The notes: generated by a model not told the origin, from the sequence alone. A DNA stretch of 64,000 bases from Emticicia aquatica (GCF_923079645.1 NZ_CAKLPY010000001.1:1322001-1386000), one strand, 5' to 3'. Numbered from the stretch's first letter, positions 28,490-38,235 are shown. Numbers and translations are program-made.

Positions 28490-29830
28490 TTATCCATTGT
28501 TATCATCCACAAATCTAACACAAAATGCCGCAATTAATAAGCTAACGCCACCCGCGGCAACCACGTACATTGGTGCTTCAATTGAGCCTTCTCCAAAAAT
28601 TGATTGAACTATTTTTCCTAAAAAAAGTGAAGCGAGAATTTCTGGAATAACAATAAAGAAATTAAAAATACCCATATAAACTCCCATTTTATTTGGCGGT
28701 AATGCTCCTGACAAAATGGCATAAGGCATAGAAAGTATTGATGCCCAAGCGATCCCAACTCCAACCATTGAAAGTAAAAGCACGTATTGATTGGTAATAA
28801 ACAAAACAGAAATAAGTCCAATTCCACCACAAATAAGAGCAACTGTATGCACAAATTTTCTACTTGTCTTTTTAGCAATTACAGGAATCATGAATGCTAC
28901 TAAAAAACAAACCACCGAATAAGTTGCAAAATTTACACCATTCCATTCTCCACCAGCTCTAAACTCTGGTGAATCGGCCGAAGTTGCACCGAATATATGG
29001 TAAGAAGTCATTAGTCCAAAGAAAATCCACATACAAAACAATCCAAGCCAAGTAAACATTTGTACAACAGCCAGTTGTTTCATAGTTTTTGGGATGCTTC
29101 CAACTGAACCAATTAATTCTCTAAAATAGCCTACAATTCCCTTGTTATCTTCTTTTTCCTTTTTGAAAGCCTCCATATCTTCTGGCGGATATTCATTCGT
29201 TGTAAAACAAGTATAAAGAACCGAAATCAAGAAAATAATAGCCCCTAATTGAAAAGCGTATTTAGTTGTCAATGAAATTCCACTTTCTGTTGTGCCAATT
29301 ACGCCCATTTTACTAAATATGAATGGCAATAAATTGGCAAATGTTTGACCTAAACCAATAAAAAATGACTGCATCGCAAATCCAGCCGTTCTTTGACTAA
29401 TATCAAGTTTATCAGCAACAAATGCCCTGAATGGTTCCATTGAAACATTGATACTTGCATCTAAAACCCAAAGTAATGTAGCGGCCATCCATAAAACCTG
29501 TGAATCTGGCATCAAAAAAAGACCAATTGAAGCTAATATAGAACCAACCAAAAAATAAGGTCTTCTTCTTCCAAATTTAGTCCAAGTTCGGTCACTCATT
29601 GAGCCAATTAGCGGTTGAATCAGAAGTCCAGTCATCGGGCCAGCTAACCAAAGAATCGGTATTTCGTCAGGATTAGCTTTTAATTGGGCATAAATACTAC
29701 TCATATTAGCCAATTGTAATCCCCATCCAAACTGGATTCCGAAAAAACCAAAATTCATGTTCCACAATTGCCAAAAAGAAAGTTTTGGTTTGGCTTTACC
29801 GCCATCTTGCTGAATTGTTACTGCTGCCAT
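28490..29830 (-). CDS. MFS sugar transporter, SLC45-like (maltose/maltodextrin uptake)
   Basis: An inner-membrane carrier of about 446 residues with twelve hydrophobic segments. The N-terminal region FWQLWNMNFGFFGIQFGWGLQLANMSSIY and the loop GSMSDRTWTKFGRRRPYFLVGS match the SLC45/sucrose-maltose branch of the major facilitator superfamily. I use the ATG at 29830 (MAAVTIQQDGG); a reading extended nine codons upstream would need a TTG start inside a conserved leader element. Being in a locus with GH13, GH65 and beta-phosphoglucomutase, maltose or short dextrins are the likely substrates. Confidence 0.88.
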   Translation of the reverse strand: MAAVTIQQDGGKAKPKLSFWQLWNMNFGFFGIQFGWGLQLANMSSIYAQLKANPDEIPILWLAGPMTGLLIQPLIGSMSDRTWTKFGRRRPYFLVGSILASIGLFLMPDSQVLWMAATLLWVLDASINVSMEPFRAFVADKLDISQRTAGFAMQSFFIGLGQTFANLLPFIFSKMGVIGTTESGISLTTKYAFQLGAIIFLISVLYTCFTTNEYPPEDMEAFKKEKEDNKGIVGYFRELIGSVGSIPKTMKQLAVVQMFTWLGLFCMWIFFGLMTSYHIFGATSADSPEFRAGGEWNGVNFATYSVVCFLVAFMIPVIAKKTSRKFVHTVALICGGIGLISVLFITNQYVLLLSMVGVGIAWASILSMPYAILSGALPPNKMGVYMGIFNFFIVIPEILASLFLGKIVQSIFGEGSIEAPMYVVAAGGVSLLIAAFCVRFVDDNNG

Positions 29831-29835
29831 ATTGT

Positions 29836-29862
29836 AGGTTAAAGTTAAGTTTGGCAAATTTT
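29836..29862 (-). promoter_or_regulatory. Conserved leader/promoter element of the maltose locus, copy 1
   Basis: The plus-strand 11-mer AGGTTAAAGTT (29836-29846), then GTTT and CAAAT, lies directly upstream of the transporter ATG. The same arrangement occurs upstream of the GH13 gene at 31740-31763. The minus-strand -7 equivalent here is AAAATTTG (one mismatch). It may mark a common regulator site or duplicated promoter. Confidence 0.4.
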
Positions 29863-29901
29863 TTAGCCCGCCACAAAGCTATTGAATAAAAAATTGAATC
29901 A

Positions 29902-31731
29902 TTATTTCATTTCAAAAACCAAAACACTATTTGGAGCTAAATTTACTCTTAGCGATTCTTTAGTTGAAATTGCTTTGGTTTGTTGGTTAATTATTTGACT
30001 ATTCAAATCTTTTTCGAATATTGCCTTGTTTGTATAGCTTACAGGAACTTTAGTGTCAATTTTCATCATTTCCCATGCTCCTTGTGGAATAAAAACAGTT
30101 GTTGAATATGATTTTTCCAAGTCAAAGTTGCAAATAAACAACAATTTTTGATTATCTGTGAATCTGAGATAACTAAATATTTTTTTATCATTATAATTTA
30201 CAGATTGTCCATTTCCATTGACATACTGTAAATCATAAAATTTTCCTTCCTTTACTGCTTCATTTTCATGAACAAATTTCAAAATATTGGCATAAATTTC
30301 TCTAATTGATTTTTGCTCATTAGTCAATTTACCACCATCATAATTATGATTATTTACCCAGTTCTGAAACTCTGTTACTCCCCAATAATCAAACATGGTT
30401 GTTCGGCCATCTTCACCACTAAAACCTTCAGAAACGACTGGTTTAACTCCTACTTCCTGTCCAAAATACAACATGACAGGCCCTGTATGCAAAGCTGCAC
30501 TCACAACCATTGCAGGAATTGCTTTAAATGGGTCATCGGCGAATTGTCTAGATGCAATGCGTTGTTCGTCATGGTTTTCCAAAAAACGCAACATTCTATT
30601 AGAAAAATCACCCGATTCTTTCTGCCAAACACTCGTGATATCATTCGCATTACCTCCGCCTTCCATTAATCTTCGTAAGGCATCATAAAGGCCCACTTTA
30701 TCATACAAATAGTCAAATTTTCCTTCAAAGATATATTGTTTATAGGTTTGTGGATTGTAGATTTCAGCAATGAAAATAACATCTGGATTTATTTTTTTTA
30801 TTTCTGGAATCACCCAACCCCAAAACTCAAAAGGAACCATTTCGGCCATATCACATCTAAAACCATCAACCCCTTTTTTTGTCCAATAAGTCAAAATATC
30901 ACGCATTTTCAACCAAGTACTCGGAATCGGGTCAAAATGTTTTCTTCGATTATCTAAATAATCAACGCCATAATTCAATTTAATCGTTTCAAACCAATCA
31001 TTAATACTTGGTCTTGCCGAAAAAACATCATTTCCAGTGGCTTTCGCAGGAGATTCGTAATAGCTATTTTTAACTTCAACTGGTGGGTTTACTCCATCAG
31101 GTACTACAAAATCTTGATTTGGCAAATAATAAAAATTATTATAGTTTGCAAAAGTCTTTCTTTTGTCGTCTTCCTCACCAAAATCTTTGATTCCCTTCGG
31201 TTTTTTATCCGAATGATAACTTCTTGCAACATGATTTGGCACACAATCAATCAGTACTTTTAAACCATTTTTGTGGCTACGCTCAACCAAAGCCTCAAAT
31301 TCCTTCATCCGATTTTTAACATCAACCGCTAAATCGGGGTTTACATCATAGTAATCTTTAATGGCATACGGCGAACCCGCAATTCCTTTCACAACTAATG
31401 GATTATCTTGAGGAATACCAAATTTTGAATAATCTGTCATTGTTGCGTGTTCAATTACACCTGTGTACCAAACGTGCGAAACACCAAACTTTTTAAGTTC
31501 TTGCAAAGCTTTATCATTGATGTCGTTAAATTTTCCAGTACCATTTTCTGAAATTGAACCATAAAATTTGTTGGTAGTGTTTAGGTTACCAAACAAACGC
31601 GTGTAAATTTGATAAACTACTAATTTGTCAGTTTTAGGTAAGTTAGATTTTTCTTTGGTCATTTTTGGTAATTTTTGAGCTACTGCAAAATGGCATAATG
31701 CCACAAAAACAATGGCGATTTTACTATTCAT
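29902..31731 (-). CDS. Exported alpha-amylase family protein (GH13)
   Basis: A 609-residue glycoside hydrolase with a signal peptide (first 18 residues, ending HFAVA). The GH13 (beta/alpha)8 barrel shows all four conserved regions: DCVPNHVA, the nucleophile Asp294 in GFRCDMAE, the acid/base Glu323 in IFIAEIYN, and Asp388 in FLENHDEQR. The C-terminal beta domain ends with LAPNSVLVFEMK. It hydrolyses alpha-1,4-glucans outside the cytoplasm. It lies upstream of the transporter gene on the same strand and is divergent from the second GH13 gene. Confidence 0.93.
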   Translation of the reverse strand: MNSKIAIVFVALCHFAVAQKLPKMTKEKSNLPKTDKLVVYQIYTRLFGNLNTTNKFYGSISENGTGKFNDINDKALQELKKFGVSHVWYTGVIEHATMTDYSKFGIPQDNPLVVKGIAGSPYAIKDYYDVNPDLAVDVKNRMKEFEALVERSHKNGLKVLIDCVPNHVARSYHSDKKPKGIKDFGEEDDKRKTFANYNNFYYLPNQDFVVPDGVNPPVEVKNSYYESPAKATGNDVFSARPSINDWFETIKLNYGVDYLDNRRKHFDPIPSTWLKMRDILTYWTKKGVDGFRCDMAEMVPFEFWGWVIPEIKKINPDVIFIAEIYNPQTYKQYIFEGKFDYLYDKVGLYDALRRLMEGGGNANDITSVWQKESGDFSNRMLRFLENHDEQRIASRQFADDPFKAIPAMVVSAALHTGPVMLYFGQEVGVKPVVSEGFSGEDGRTTMFDYWGVTEFQNWVNNHNYDGGKLTNEQKSIREIYANILKFVHENEAVKEGKFYDLQYVNGNGQSVNYNDKKIFSYLRFTDNQKLLFICNFDLEKSYSTTVFIPQGAWEMMKIDTKVPVSYTNKAIFEKDLNSQIINQQTKAISTKESLRVNLAPNSVLVFEMK

Positions 31732-31739
31732 TATATTTC

Positions 31740-31763
31740 AGGTTAAAGTTAGTTTCAAATCTA
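31740..31763 (-). promoter_or_regulatory. GH13 promoter with maltose-locus leader element, copy 2
   Basis: On the minus strand TAGATTTG (plus 31756-31763) is a perfect -7 box. It is followed by AAACTAACTTTAACCT, nearly identical to the leader of the transporter gene. The start codon follows at 31731. Confidence 0.5.
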
Positions 31764-31833
31764 AACAGTATTTTTTTATGAAAAAATAGTTTGTTTGTGT
31801 TATTTTGCCTTAGAAACGAAATACTTTAATAAA

Positions 31834-33711
31834 ATGAAAATTCATAAAAACCTCCTCCTTCTTGTTTTAGTACAATTAGGCTTGTTTACTCATTTATTTG
31901 CTCAAAAACCTGACATTCAACGTATTAACCCTACAAATTGGTGGGTTGGAATGCACAATCCAAATCTTCAAATATTGGTTTATGGCAAAAACATTGCTAC
32001 ATCAAAAGTTTCGTTAAAAACCTATAATGGCGTAAAACTAAAAAAAACACAAACGACCGAAAATCCAAATTACATTTTTGTAGATGTTGAAATTTCAAAA
32101 ATTGCAAAAGCAGGCAATCTTCAATTTACATTTACCAATAAACAATCATCGGTAAATGTTTCTTACGAATTAAAAACTCGTTCGGCTCATCCGCAAGCAG
32201 TTTCACAGGAAGATGTTGTCTATTTGATTATGCCAGATAGATTTGCTAACGGCGATGAATCAAATGATAAATATGACAACATGAACGATACTCAAGTCGA
32301 CCGTAAAAGTCCTTGGTTGCGTCATGGAGGCGATTTACAAGGAATCATCAACCACCTTGATTATTTCAAAGAACTAGGCGTTACGGCTCTTTGGCTTACC
32401 CCAATTATTGAAAACAACACACACCAGAGCAATGAAGGTGGTACAATGAGAAGCTCTTATCATGGCTATCATTTTACTGACCATTATCAAATTGACCGTA
32501 GATTTGGTGGAAATAATGCCTATCTGAAATTAATCAATGAAGCACATAAAAAAGGCATTAAAATTGTACAAGATGCAGTGTACAACCACGTAAGTGAAGA
32601 CGCATGGTTGGTTAAAGATTTGCCAGCAAAAAATTGGTTGCACAATTGGGATAAATATACCAATACATCCTATAAAGACCAACCGCTTTATGACATAAAT
32701 GGATCTAAATTTGACAATAAAATTACTGAAGAAGGTTGGTTTACGGCATTTTTACCTGATTTAAATCAAAAAGAGCCACTTTTGGCAAATTATTTAATTC
32801 AACATGCACTTTGGACTGTCGAATATTTTGGAATAGATGCCTGGCGAATTGACACATATATCTATAACGATATGGATTTTATGAATCGTTGTAATAAGGC
32901 TATTTTGGATGAACATCCGCAAATGTTGCTTTTTGGCGAATCAGCCGTGAATACAGTCATTGGCCAGTCATATTTCACTAAAAATAACTTAAATATTCCG
33001 TTTAAATGCAATTTGCCTTCAAGTTGTGATTTTCAGGTTCAAGGAGCAATTAATACAGCTTTGAAAGAAAACTTTGGATGGAATGAAGGCGTAAATCGTT
33101 TGTACCAAACTTTGGCTCAAGATATTGTTTACCAAAATCCAGAAAAACTTGTACCATTTGTAGAAAATCATGATACCGACAGATATTTCTCAGTAATTGG
33201 TGAAGATTTTAATAAATATAAATTAGGTTTAACTTGGCTTTATACCGTTCGTGGAATTCCACAAATGTATTATGGCACTGAATTTTTGATGAAAAACTTC
33301 AAAAATCCAACTGATGCGGAGGTAAGAAAAGATTTTTCTGGTGGATTTAACGGTGATTCAGGTAACAAATTCCTTCCATCAGGCAGAAATGCACAAGAAA
33401 ATGCAGCGTTTGAATTTAACAAAAAACTGTTGAATTACCGTAAAACATCAGAGGCTTTGACCAAAGGTAAATTTATGCAATTTACTCCGTTTGACAATGG
33501 CGTTTACGTATATTTTCGTTATACTGACAAGCAAAAAGTAATGGTTGTGAGCAACACTAAAATTTCAGAAACAAGCTTTTCAACAGAAAATTTTGCAGAA
33601 ATAATGAAAGGGACCAAATCAGCAAAAAATATTATGACTGATGAAGTGTTGAATGATATTTCAACTTTGAAAGTGCCTGCAATGACAGCAATTATTTTAG
33701 AATTAAAATAA
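31834..33711 (+). CDS. Exported neopullulanase/cyclomaltodextrinase-type GH13 (SusA-like)
   Basis: A 625-residue exported alpha-glucanase. The ATG at 31834 begins a clear signal peptide (MKIHKNLLLLVLVQLGLFTHLFAQ). The longer reading from 31795 overlaps a -7-like box at 31800-31807. The N-terminal Ig-like domain INPTNWWVGMHNPNLQILVYG is the cyclomaltodextrinase N-domain. The catalytic residues are Asp340 (AWRIDTYIYN), Glu369 (LLFGESA) and Asp447 (VENHDTDR). A C-terminal domain closes the protein. It heads an operon with pgmB, a thioredoxin-like gene and GH65. Confidence 0.93.
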   Translation: MKIHKNLLLLVLVQLGLFTHLFAQKPDIQRINPTNWWVGMHNPNLQILVYGKNIATSKVSLKTYNGVKLKKTQTTENPNYIFVDVEISKIAKAGNLQFTFTNKQSSVNVSYELKTRSAHPQAVSQEDVVYLIMPDRFANGDESNDKYDNMNDTQVDRKSPWLRHGGDLQGIINHLDYFKELGVTALWLTPIIENNTHQSNEGGTMRSSYHGYHFTDHYQIDRRFGGNNAYLKLINEAHKKGIKIVQDAVYNHVSEDAWLVKDLPAKNWLHNWDKYTNTSYKDQPLYDINGSKFDNKITEEGWFTAFLPDLNQKEPLLANYLIQHALWTVEYFGIDAWRIDTYIYNDMDFMNRCNKAILDEHPQMLLFGESAVNTVIGQSYFTKNNLNIPFKCNLPSSCDFQVQGAINTALKENFGWNEGVNRLYQTLAQDIVYQNPEKLVPFVENHDTDRYFSVIGEDFNKYKLGLTWLYTVRGIPQMYYGTEFLMKNFKNPTDAEVRKDFSGGFNGDSGNKFLPSGRNAQENAAFEFNKKLLNYRKTSEALTKGKFMQFTPFDNGVYVYFRYTDKQKVMVVSNTKISETSFSTENFAEIMKGTKSAKNIMTDEVLNDISTLKVPAMTAIILELK

Positions 33712-33735
33712 AATTTACCAAAGAAAAAACATATA

Positions 33736-34389
33736 ATGATTAAAGCTTTTTTATTTGATTTAGACGGCGTTATCGTCGAAACAGCCATTTTTCATTACCA
33801 AGCGTGGCGACAAATGGCCAATGATTTAGGTTTTGATATTTCAGAAGAGTTCAATGAAGGTTTAAAGGGAATAAGTCGAATGGATTCGTTGAATCTAATT
33901 TTACAACACGGCAATATTGAGCTTTCTGAAGAACAAAAACTAGCATTGGCCGCAAAGAAAAATGATAATTATTTGACATTAGTAAGCAAAATGACTCCCG
34001 ATGATATTTTGCCAGGTGTTAAAGAGTTTTTTGAACAAATTAAGCAAACAGAAATAAAAATTGGTCTAGGTTCGGTCAGTAAAAATGCTAAAATGATTTT
34101 AGAAAGAGTTGATCTTTTAGATGATTTTGATGCAATTATTGATGGTACGAAGATTTCAAAAGGAAAACCTGACCCTGAAGTTTTCTTAAATGGAGCTACT
34201 GAACTAGGTTTTTCACCTTCAGAATGCATTGTTTTTGAAGATGCTGTTGCAGGAGTTGAAGCAGGGAAAAATGCAGGAATGAAAGTAATAGGAATTGGCC
34301 AAAAAGACATTTTAAATAAAGCCGATATCGTTTTACCTGGTTTTGAAGGAATAGAAATAACACAACTTTTAGAAAAACTAAAGAAATAG
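33736..34389 (+). CDS. pgmB: Beta-phosphoglucomutase
   Basis: A 217-residue HAD-superfamily enzyme interconverting beta-glucose-1-phosphate and glucose-6-phosphate. FLFDLDGVIVETAIFHYQAWRQMA has the nucleophile and acid/base aspartates. The cap-domain signature EGLKGISRMDSL and the rear motifs KISKGKPDPEVFL and CIVFEDAVAGVEAGKNAGMKVIG are typical. It lies 24 bases after the GH13 gene. With GH65 it completes the phosphorolytic maltose route. Confidence 0.95.
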   Translation: MIKAFLFDLDGVIVETAIFHYQAWRQMANDLGFDISEEFNEGLKGISRMDSLNLILQHGNIELSEEQKLALAAKKNDNYLTLVSKMTPDDILPGVKEFFEQIKQTEIKIGLGSVSKNAKMILERVDLLDDFDAIIDGTKISKGKPDPEVFLNGATELGFSPSECIVFEDAVAGVEAGKNAGMKVIGIGQKDILNKADIVLPGFEGIEITQLLEKLKK

Positions 34390-34397
34390 TAGCGTGT

Positions 34398-35780
34398 ATG
34401 AAAATAGTTTTTGCTGTATTTTCTCTTATAATATCCACCACTTTTAAGAGTTTTTCACAAGTAGATTATTTCCTACCTGATCCTTGGCCAAATGCTTTGG
34501 AATTAGCAAAGGCAAAAAATCAGATGTTAGTAGTTTATTATAGTTCTGAATCTGAAAAATGTAAATTATGCAATGAATTAGATAAAAATATTTTTTCAAA
34601 TTCTAATTTAATGGATAAACTTTCATCAAAAGTTCTTTTTTATAAGTTTTCAATAGAAGCTAAAAAAAATGATAAAGAACTAGAAAAACGGTTAAAAGAT
34701 TATAACGCTAGCACGCCATCTTTGCTGTTTTTTTTGCCAAGTGGCGAAGTAATTCATCAAGTAAAACTAATTACTTCGGATTTTGATTTGGAGTCAATGT
34801 TTGAATCTGTCAATCTTAGATGGGATACCTATAAAAGAAATATCGCAAATTATCAGCATTACATTCAAAACAAATCAAATCCAGAGGTTGTTAAAAATTT
34901 CATAACAATTTTATTGGAGCGTTCTCCAACAATTTATTTAAATCATCTAATAAAAGAGTACTTGGTTTTGCTTAAAAAAGAAGAAATTGTTTCAGATGAA
35001 ACCATAGATTTGACGTTAAGAAGCATTTATTATCCGGATGATGAACTGAATGAGTTTCTTTTCCTCCAATTACAACAATCAGCAGAAAAAGGAAATCTTT
35101 ATTTTCAATATGCTTTAAAAGAAAAAATTCTTTCAACACCAATTCAAGCCATCACTCGTGGTACATTAGAAAGCAAATTAAAACTTAAAAAGGCAATTAA
35201 TATTGCGAACAGATGCAATCAAATTGCTCCAAATTTTAGTAATAAAGGGAAGCAAATTTTTGATTTGTATTATCATTCAACGGCAGCCAATAAAATTAGA
35301 TTTATGAAGTTGGCAAAAGCCTATTATCATGAAAAAGATATTAATTTTGATAAACAAGAATTAGCTTTGAAAGATGCAGTTTTTTATAAAAAAATTCTTG
35401 ATAATATTGCCAGCGACACTACTATTTCAGATTTAAAGAAAAGTATTATGGCAGCGAAAAAAAATTATTTTTCAAACGTTCAGGCATCAAACTTAACTTT
35501 TATTGCTAAAACAATTTTATTTCAGCAAAATCATCCTAAAAAAATTGAAGTTGGAATAAGATGTGCAAAAAAAGCAGTAGAATTAGCCCCAAATACAGAT
35601 AGAATGGCCACTTATGCACTTTTATGTGATAAAAATGAACGATACAAGATAGCTTACGAAATGCTTTTGTCGGCGATAGAAACAGAAAGTTCAACCGATG
35701 ATAAAATTGGAAGCGACATTTCTCGGCAAGCTTATAACACATTTTTGAAAATTCAAAAAATGATTCCAAGTGAATATTGA
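34398..35780 (+). CDS. Exported thioredoxin-fold protein of unknown function inside the maltose operon
   Basis: A 460-residue protein with signal peptide MKIVFAVFSLIISTTFKSFSQ. Residues about 30-130 look like a thioredoxin-type domain: PNALELAKAKNQMLVVYYSSESEKCKLCNELD with Cys55 and Cys58 in a CKLC motif, FYKFSIEAKKND, and the cis-Pro region ASTPSLLFFLPSGEV. The remaining 300 residues are helical and look TPR-like near the end, with no family I recognise. It starts eight bases after pgmB and precedes GH65 by 62 bases, so it is probably co-transcribed. Why a periplasmic thioredoxin-like protein sits between two cytoplasmic maltose enzymes is unknown. Confidence 0.75.
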   Translation: MKIVFAVFSLIISTTFKSFSQVDYFLPDPWPNALELAKAKNQMLVVYYSSESEKCKLCNELDKNIFSNSNLMDKLSSKVLFYKFSIEAKKNDKELEKRLKDYNASTPSLLFFLPSGEVIHQVKLITSDFDLESMFESVNLRWDTYKRNIANYQHYIQNKSNPEVVKNFITILLERSPTIYLNHLIKEYLVLLKKEEIVSDETIDLTLRSIYYPDDELNEFLFLQLQQSAEKGNLYFQYALKEKILSTPIQAITRGTLESKLKLKKAINIANRCNQIAPNFSNKGKQIFDLYYHSTAANKIRFMKLAKAYYHEKDINFDKQELALKDAVFYKKILDNIASDTTISDLKKSIMAAKKNYFSNVQASNLTFIAKTILFQQNHPKKIEVGIRCAKKAVELAPNTDRMATYALLCDKNERYKIAYEMLLSAIETESSTDDKIGSDISRQAYNTFLKIQKMIPSEY

Positions 35781-35814
35781 TATTAAAAAACAAAATACTT
35801 TACCTATAAATTAA

Positions 35815-35831
35815 GATGGTTTGAAACCATC
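35815..35831 (+). promoter_or_regulatory. Perfect 17-base palindrome before the GH65 gene
   Basis: GATGGTTT-G-AAACCATC has eight-base arms around one central base, 11 bases before the ATG. It could be an operator for a LacI-type sugar regulator, or an RNA hairpin at the ribosome-binding region. I did not find a second copy in the locus. Confidence 0.4.
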
Positions 35832-35842
35832 CAAATAAAACA

Positions 35843-38167
35843 ATGAAAAACTATATTACGCATCACGAATGGTGCATTGTGGAAACAGGTTTTCATCCTG
35901 AACACAATGAAATTACTGAAAGTTTGATGAGTTTGGGCAATGGCCGAATGGGCGGTCGTGGTAACTTTGAAGAAAAGTATTCAGGAAAAACACTTCAAGG
36001 AAATTACGTTGCTGGAGTTTGGTTTCCTGACAAAACTCGTGTGGGTTGGTGGAAAAATGGTTATCCAAATTACTTTGCAAAGGTAATTAACGCTTGCAAT
36101 TGGACGGGAATTGACATTGAAATTGACGGCGAAATACTTGATTTGAATACAACTAAAGTGCTCGAATTTAGTAGAACTCTAGATATGCAAACAGGAGTTT
36201 TGGATAGAAATTGCTTAGTTGAATTATCTAATAATAAAATTCTAAAAATTCATTCGCAAAGATTTTTGAGTTTAGTTGATGATGAATCTGGTGTAATAAA
36301 TTACTCAATCACACCAATCAATTTCTTTGGAACTGCGAAAATTACAATTTCTTTAGATGGAGATGTTTCAAATAAAGATTCAAATCATGGAGAAAAATTT
36401 TGGAATGAAATAAGTAAAGAAACGGCTCATAGTGAGGGATACTTGACCCTTGAAACTAAAAAATCTGCTTGGGAAACAGTACCTACTTTTCAAGTTTGTA
36501 CTGGAATGAAATTCGACGTTTTCCAGAATGAACAATTACTCGATTTTCAAACGCTTCCTATCAAAAAAGAAAAATATGTTGCGAATGAATTTAAGCTTAA
36601 TTTGGAAGAAGGGCAAGAAGTTTCGATTATTAAATTTGCAGCAAATTTATCTTCTGAAAATTATTCAATTGATAAATTAGAAGAATCAACCAAAGCGTAT
36701 ATTCAAAAAATTAGTAAAAAAGGGTTTGAAATAATGCTTCAAGAGCAAAAAGCTGCTTGGGCAAAGAAATGGGAAGGAAATGATATTCAAATTGAAGGAG
36801 ATGTAGCAGCTCAACAAGCCATCCGTTTTAATATTTTTCAATTACAACAAACATACACAGGAGAGGATGCTCGATTGAATATTGGACCAAAAGGATTTAC
36901 AGGAGAAAAATATGGTGGCGTAACATATTGGGATACCGAAGCTTATTGTTTGCCATTTTACTTATCAACTTCTGAACAAAAAGTAGCCCGAAATTTATTA
37001 GTTTATAGACATAATCATCTTCAAAAAGCCATTGAAAATGCCGAAAAATTAGGATTTTCTGGTGGAGCTGCCTTGTATCCGATGGTAACAATGAACGGTG
37101 AAGAATGTCACAACGAATGGGAAATTACATTTGAAGAAATTCATCGAAATGGAGCAATTGCGTATGCAATATTTGATTATATCCGTTACACAGGTGACGC
37201 AAAATACCTTGAAGAATACGGGCTCGAAGTACTTACAGGTATTTCAAGATTTTGGTCTCAACGTGTCAACTGGTCAGCTGATAAAAATAAATATGTAATG
37301 TTAGGTGTAACAGGACCAAACGAATACGAAAATAACGTAAACAATAACTGGTACACAAATTATTTAGCTAAATGGTGTTTGACTTATACGATTGAATGTT
37401 TAGAAAGCTTGAAAAATGAAAATCATCACAAATTTCAAGAAATAATTAGTAAAACACAGCTTGATTATACAAATGAAATAAATAAATGGCAGCATATCAT
37501 CGAAAATATGTATTTCCCATTTGATGAAGAACGCCAAGTTATTTTACAACAAGATGGCTTTTTGGATAAAGAATTATTGACCGTACAAGATATTGCTGCC
37601 CATAGACCTATCAACCAAAAATGGTCTTGGGATAGGATTTTGCGTTCATGTTTCATTAAGCAGGCTGATGTTTTACAGGGAATGTATTTCTTTGAAGAAG
37701 ATTTCACAATAGATGAATTACGAAGAAATTTTGATTTTTACGAGCCAATGACTGTGCATGAATCTTCACTTTCGCCATGTGTACACGTAATTCATGCAGC
37801 ACGATTAGGTAAAAAAGATAAAGCATACGAAATGTATGTCCGTACTGCCCGTCTTGATTTAGATGATTATAACAATGATACCGAAGATGGTTTACATATA
37901 ACCTCAATGGCTGGAACTTGGCTCTCAGTTGTACAAGGTTTTGGCGGAATGAGAGTAAAAAATGGCAAATTATCTTTCGAACCATTTTTGCCTGAGCAAT
38001 GGCAAGGATTTTCTTTTAGAACTGGTTTTAGAGGAAATTCATTGAAGGTTTCTATTAATCAAAATCTAATTGAAATTGAAAATTTATCTGCCAATTCAAT
38101 TTCAGTTCAAGTATTTGGAAATGAAGTGACAGTTCCTGCATTTAATACGCAAACAATCGCTTTTTAA
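35843..38167 (+). CDS. Glycoside hydrolase family 65, maltose phosphorylase type
   Basis: A 774-residue cytoplasmic enzyme without a signal peptide. It has the GH65 N-terminal beta-sandwich (ESLMSLGNGRMGGRGNFEEKYSGKTLQGNYVAGVW), the barrel with GEKYGGVTYWDTEAYCLPFYL, and the catalytic acid Glu494 in GVTGPNEYENNVNNNWYTN. The late block CVHVIHAARLGKKDKAYEMY and GTWLSVVQGFGGMRV is typical. It phosphorolyses maltose to glucose and beta-glucose-1-phosphate, which fits pgmB in the same operon. Trehalose or kojibiose specificity cannot be excluded from sequence alone. Confidence 0.94.
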   Translation: MKNYITHHEWCIVETGFHPEHNEITESLMSLGNGRMGGRGNFEEKYSGKTLQGNYVAGVWFPDKTRVGWWKNGYPNYFAKVINACNWTGIDIEIDGEILDLNTTKVLEFSRTLDMQTGVLDRNCLVELSNNKILKIHSQRFLSLVDDESGVINYSITPINFFGTAKITISLDGDVSNKDSNHGEKFWNEISKETAHSEGYLTLETKKSAWETVPTFQVCTGMKFDVFQNEQLLDFQTLPIKKEKYVANEFKLNLEEGQEVSIIKFAANLSSENYSIDKLEESTKAYIQKISKKGFEIMLQEQKAAWAKKWEGNDIQIEGDVAAQQAIRFNIFQLQQTYTGEDARLNIGPKGFTGEKYGGVTYWDTEAYCLPFYLSTSEQKVARNLLVYRHNHLQKAIENAEKLGFSGGAALYPMVTMNGEECHNEWEITFEEIHRNGAIAYAIFDYIRYTGDAKYLEEYGLEVLTGISRFWSQRVNWSADKNKYVMLGVTGPNEYENNVNNNWYTNYLAKWCLTYTIECLESLKNENHHKFQEIISKTQLDYTNEINKWQHIIENMYFPFDEERQVILQQDGFLDKELLTVQDIAAHRPINQKWSWDRILRSCFIKQADVLQGMYFFEEDFTIDELRRNFDFYEPMTVHESSLSPCVHVIHAARLGKKDKAYEMYVRTARLDLDDYNNDTEDGLHITSMAGTWLSVVQGFGGMRVKNGKLSFEPFLPEQWQGFSFRTGFRGNSLKVSINQNLIEIENLSANSISVQVFGNEVTVPAFNTQTIAF

Positions 38168-38178
38168 TAGTAATACTA

Positions 38179-38228
38179 GAAAACGAAGAAGACTGTCGAA
38201 TTGAATTTTGACAGTCTTCTTCGTTTTC
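38179..38228. terminator. Bidirectional terminator between GH65 and the protease gene
   Basis: A perfect 19-base-pair stem (38179-38197 with 38210-38228) with a 12-base loop, shared by two convergent genes. Confidence 0.85.
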
Positions 38229-38235
38229 ACGGTAC

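Noticed and set aside
31795..31833. Upstream start for the plus-strand GH13 gene
   Set aside because: The extra 13 residues precede a clear signal peptide and overlap a -7-like promoter box.
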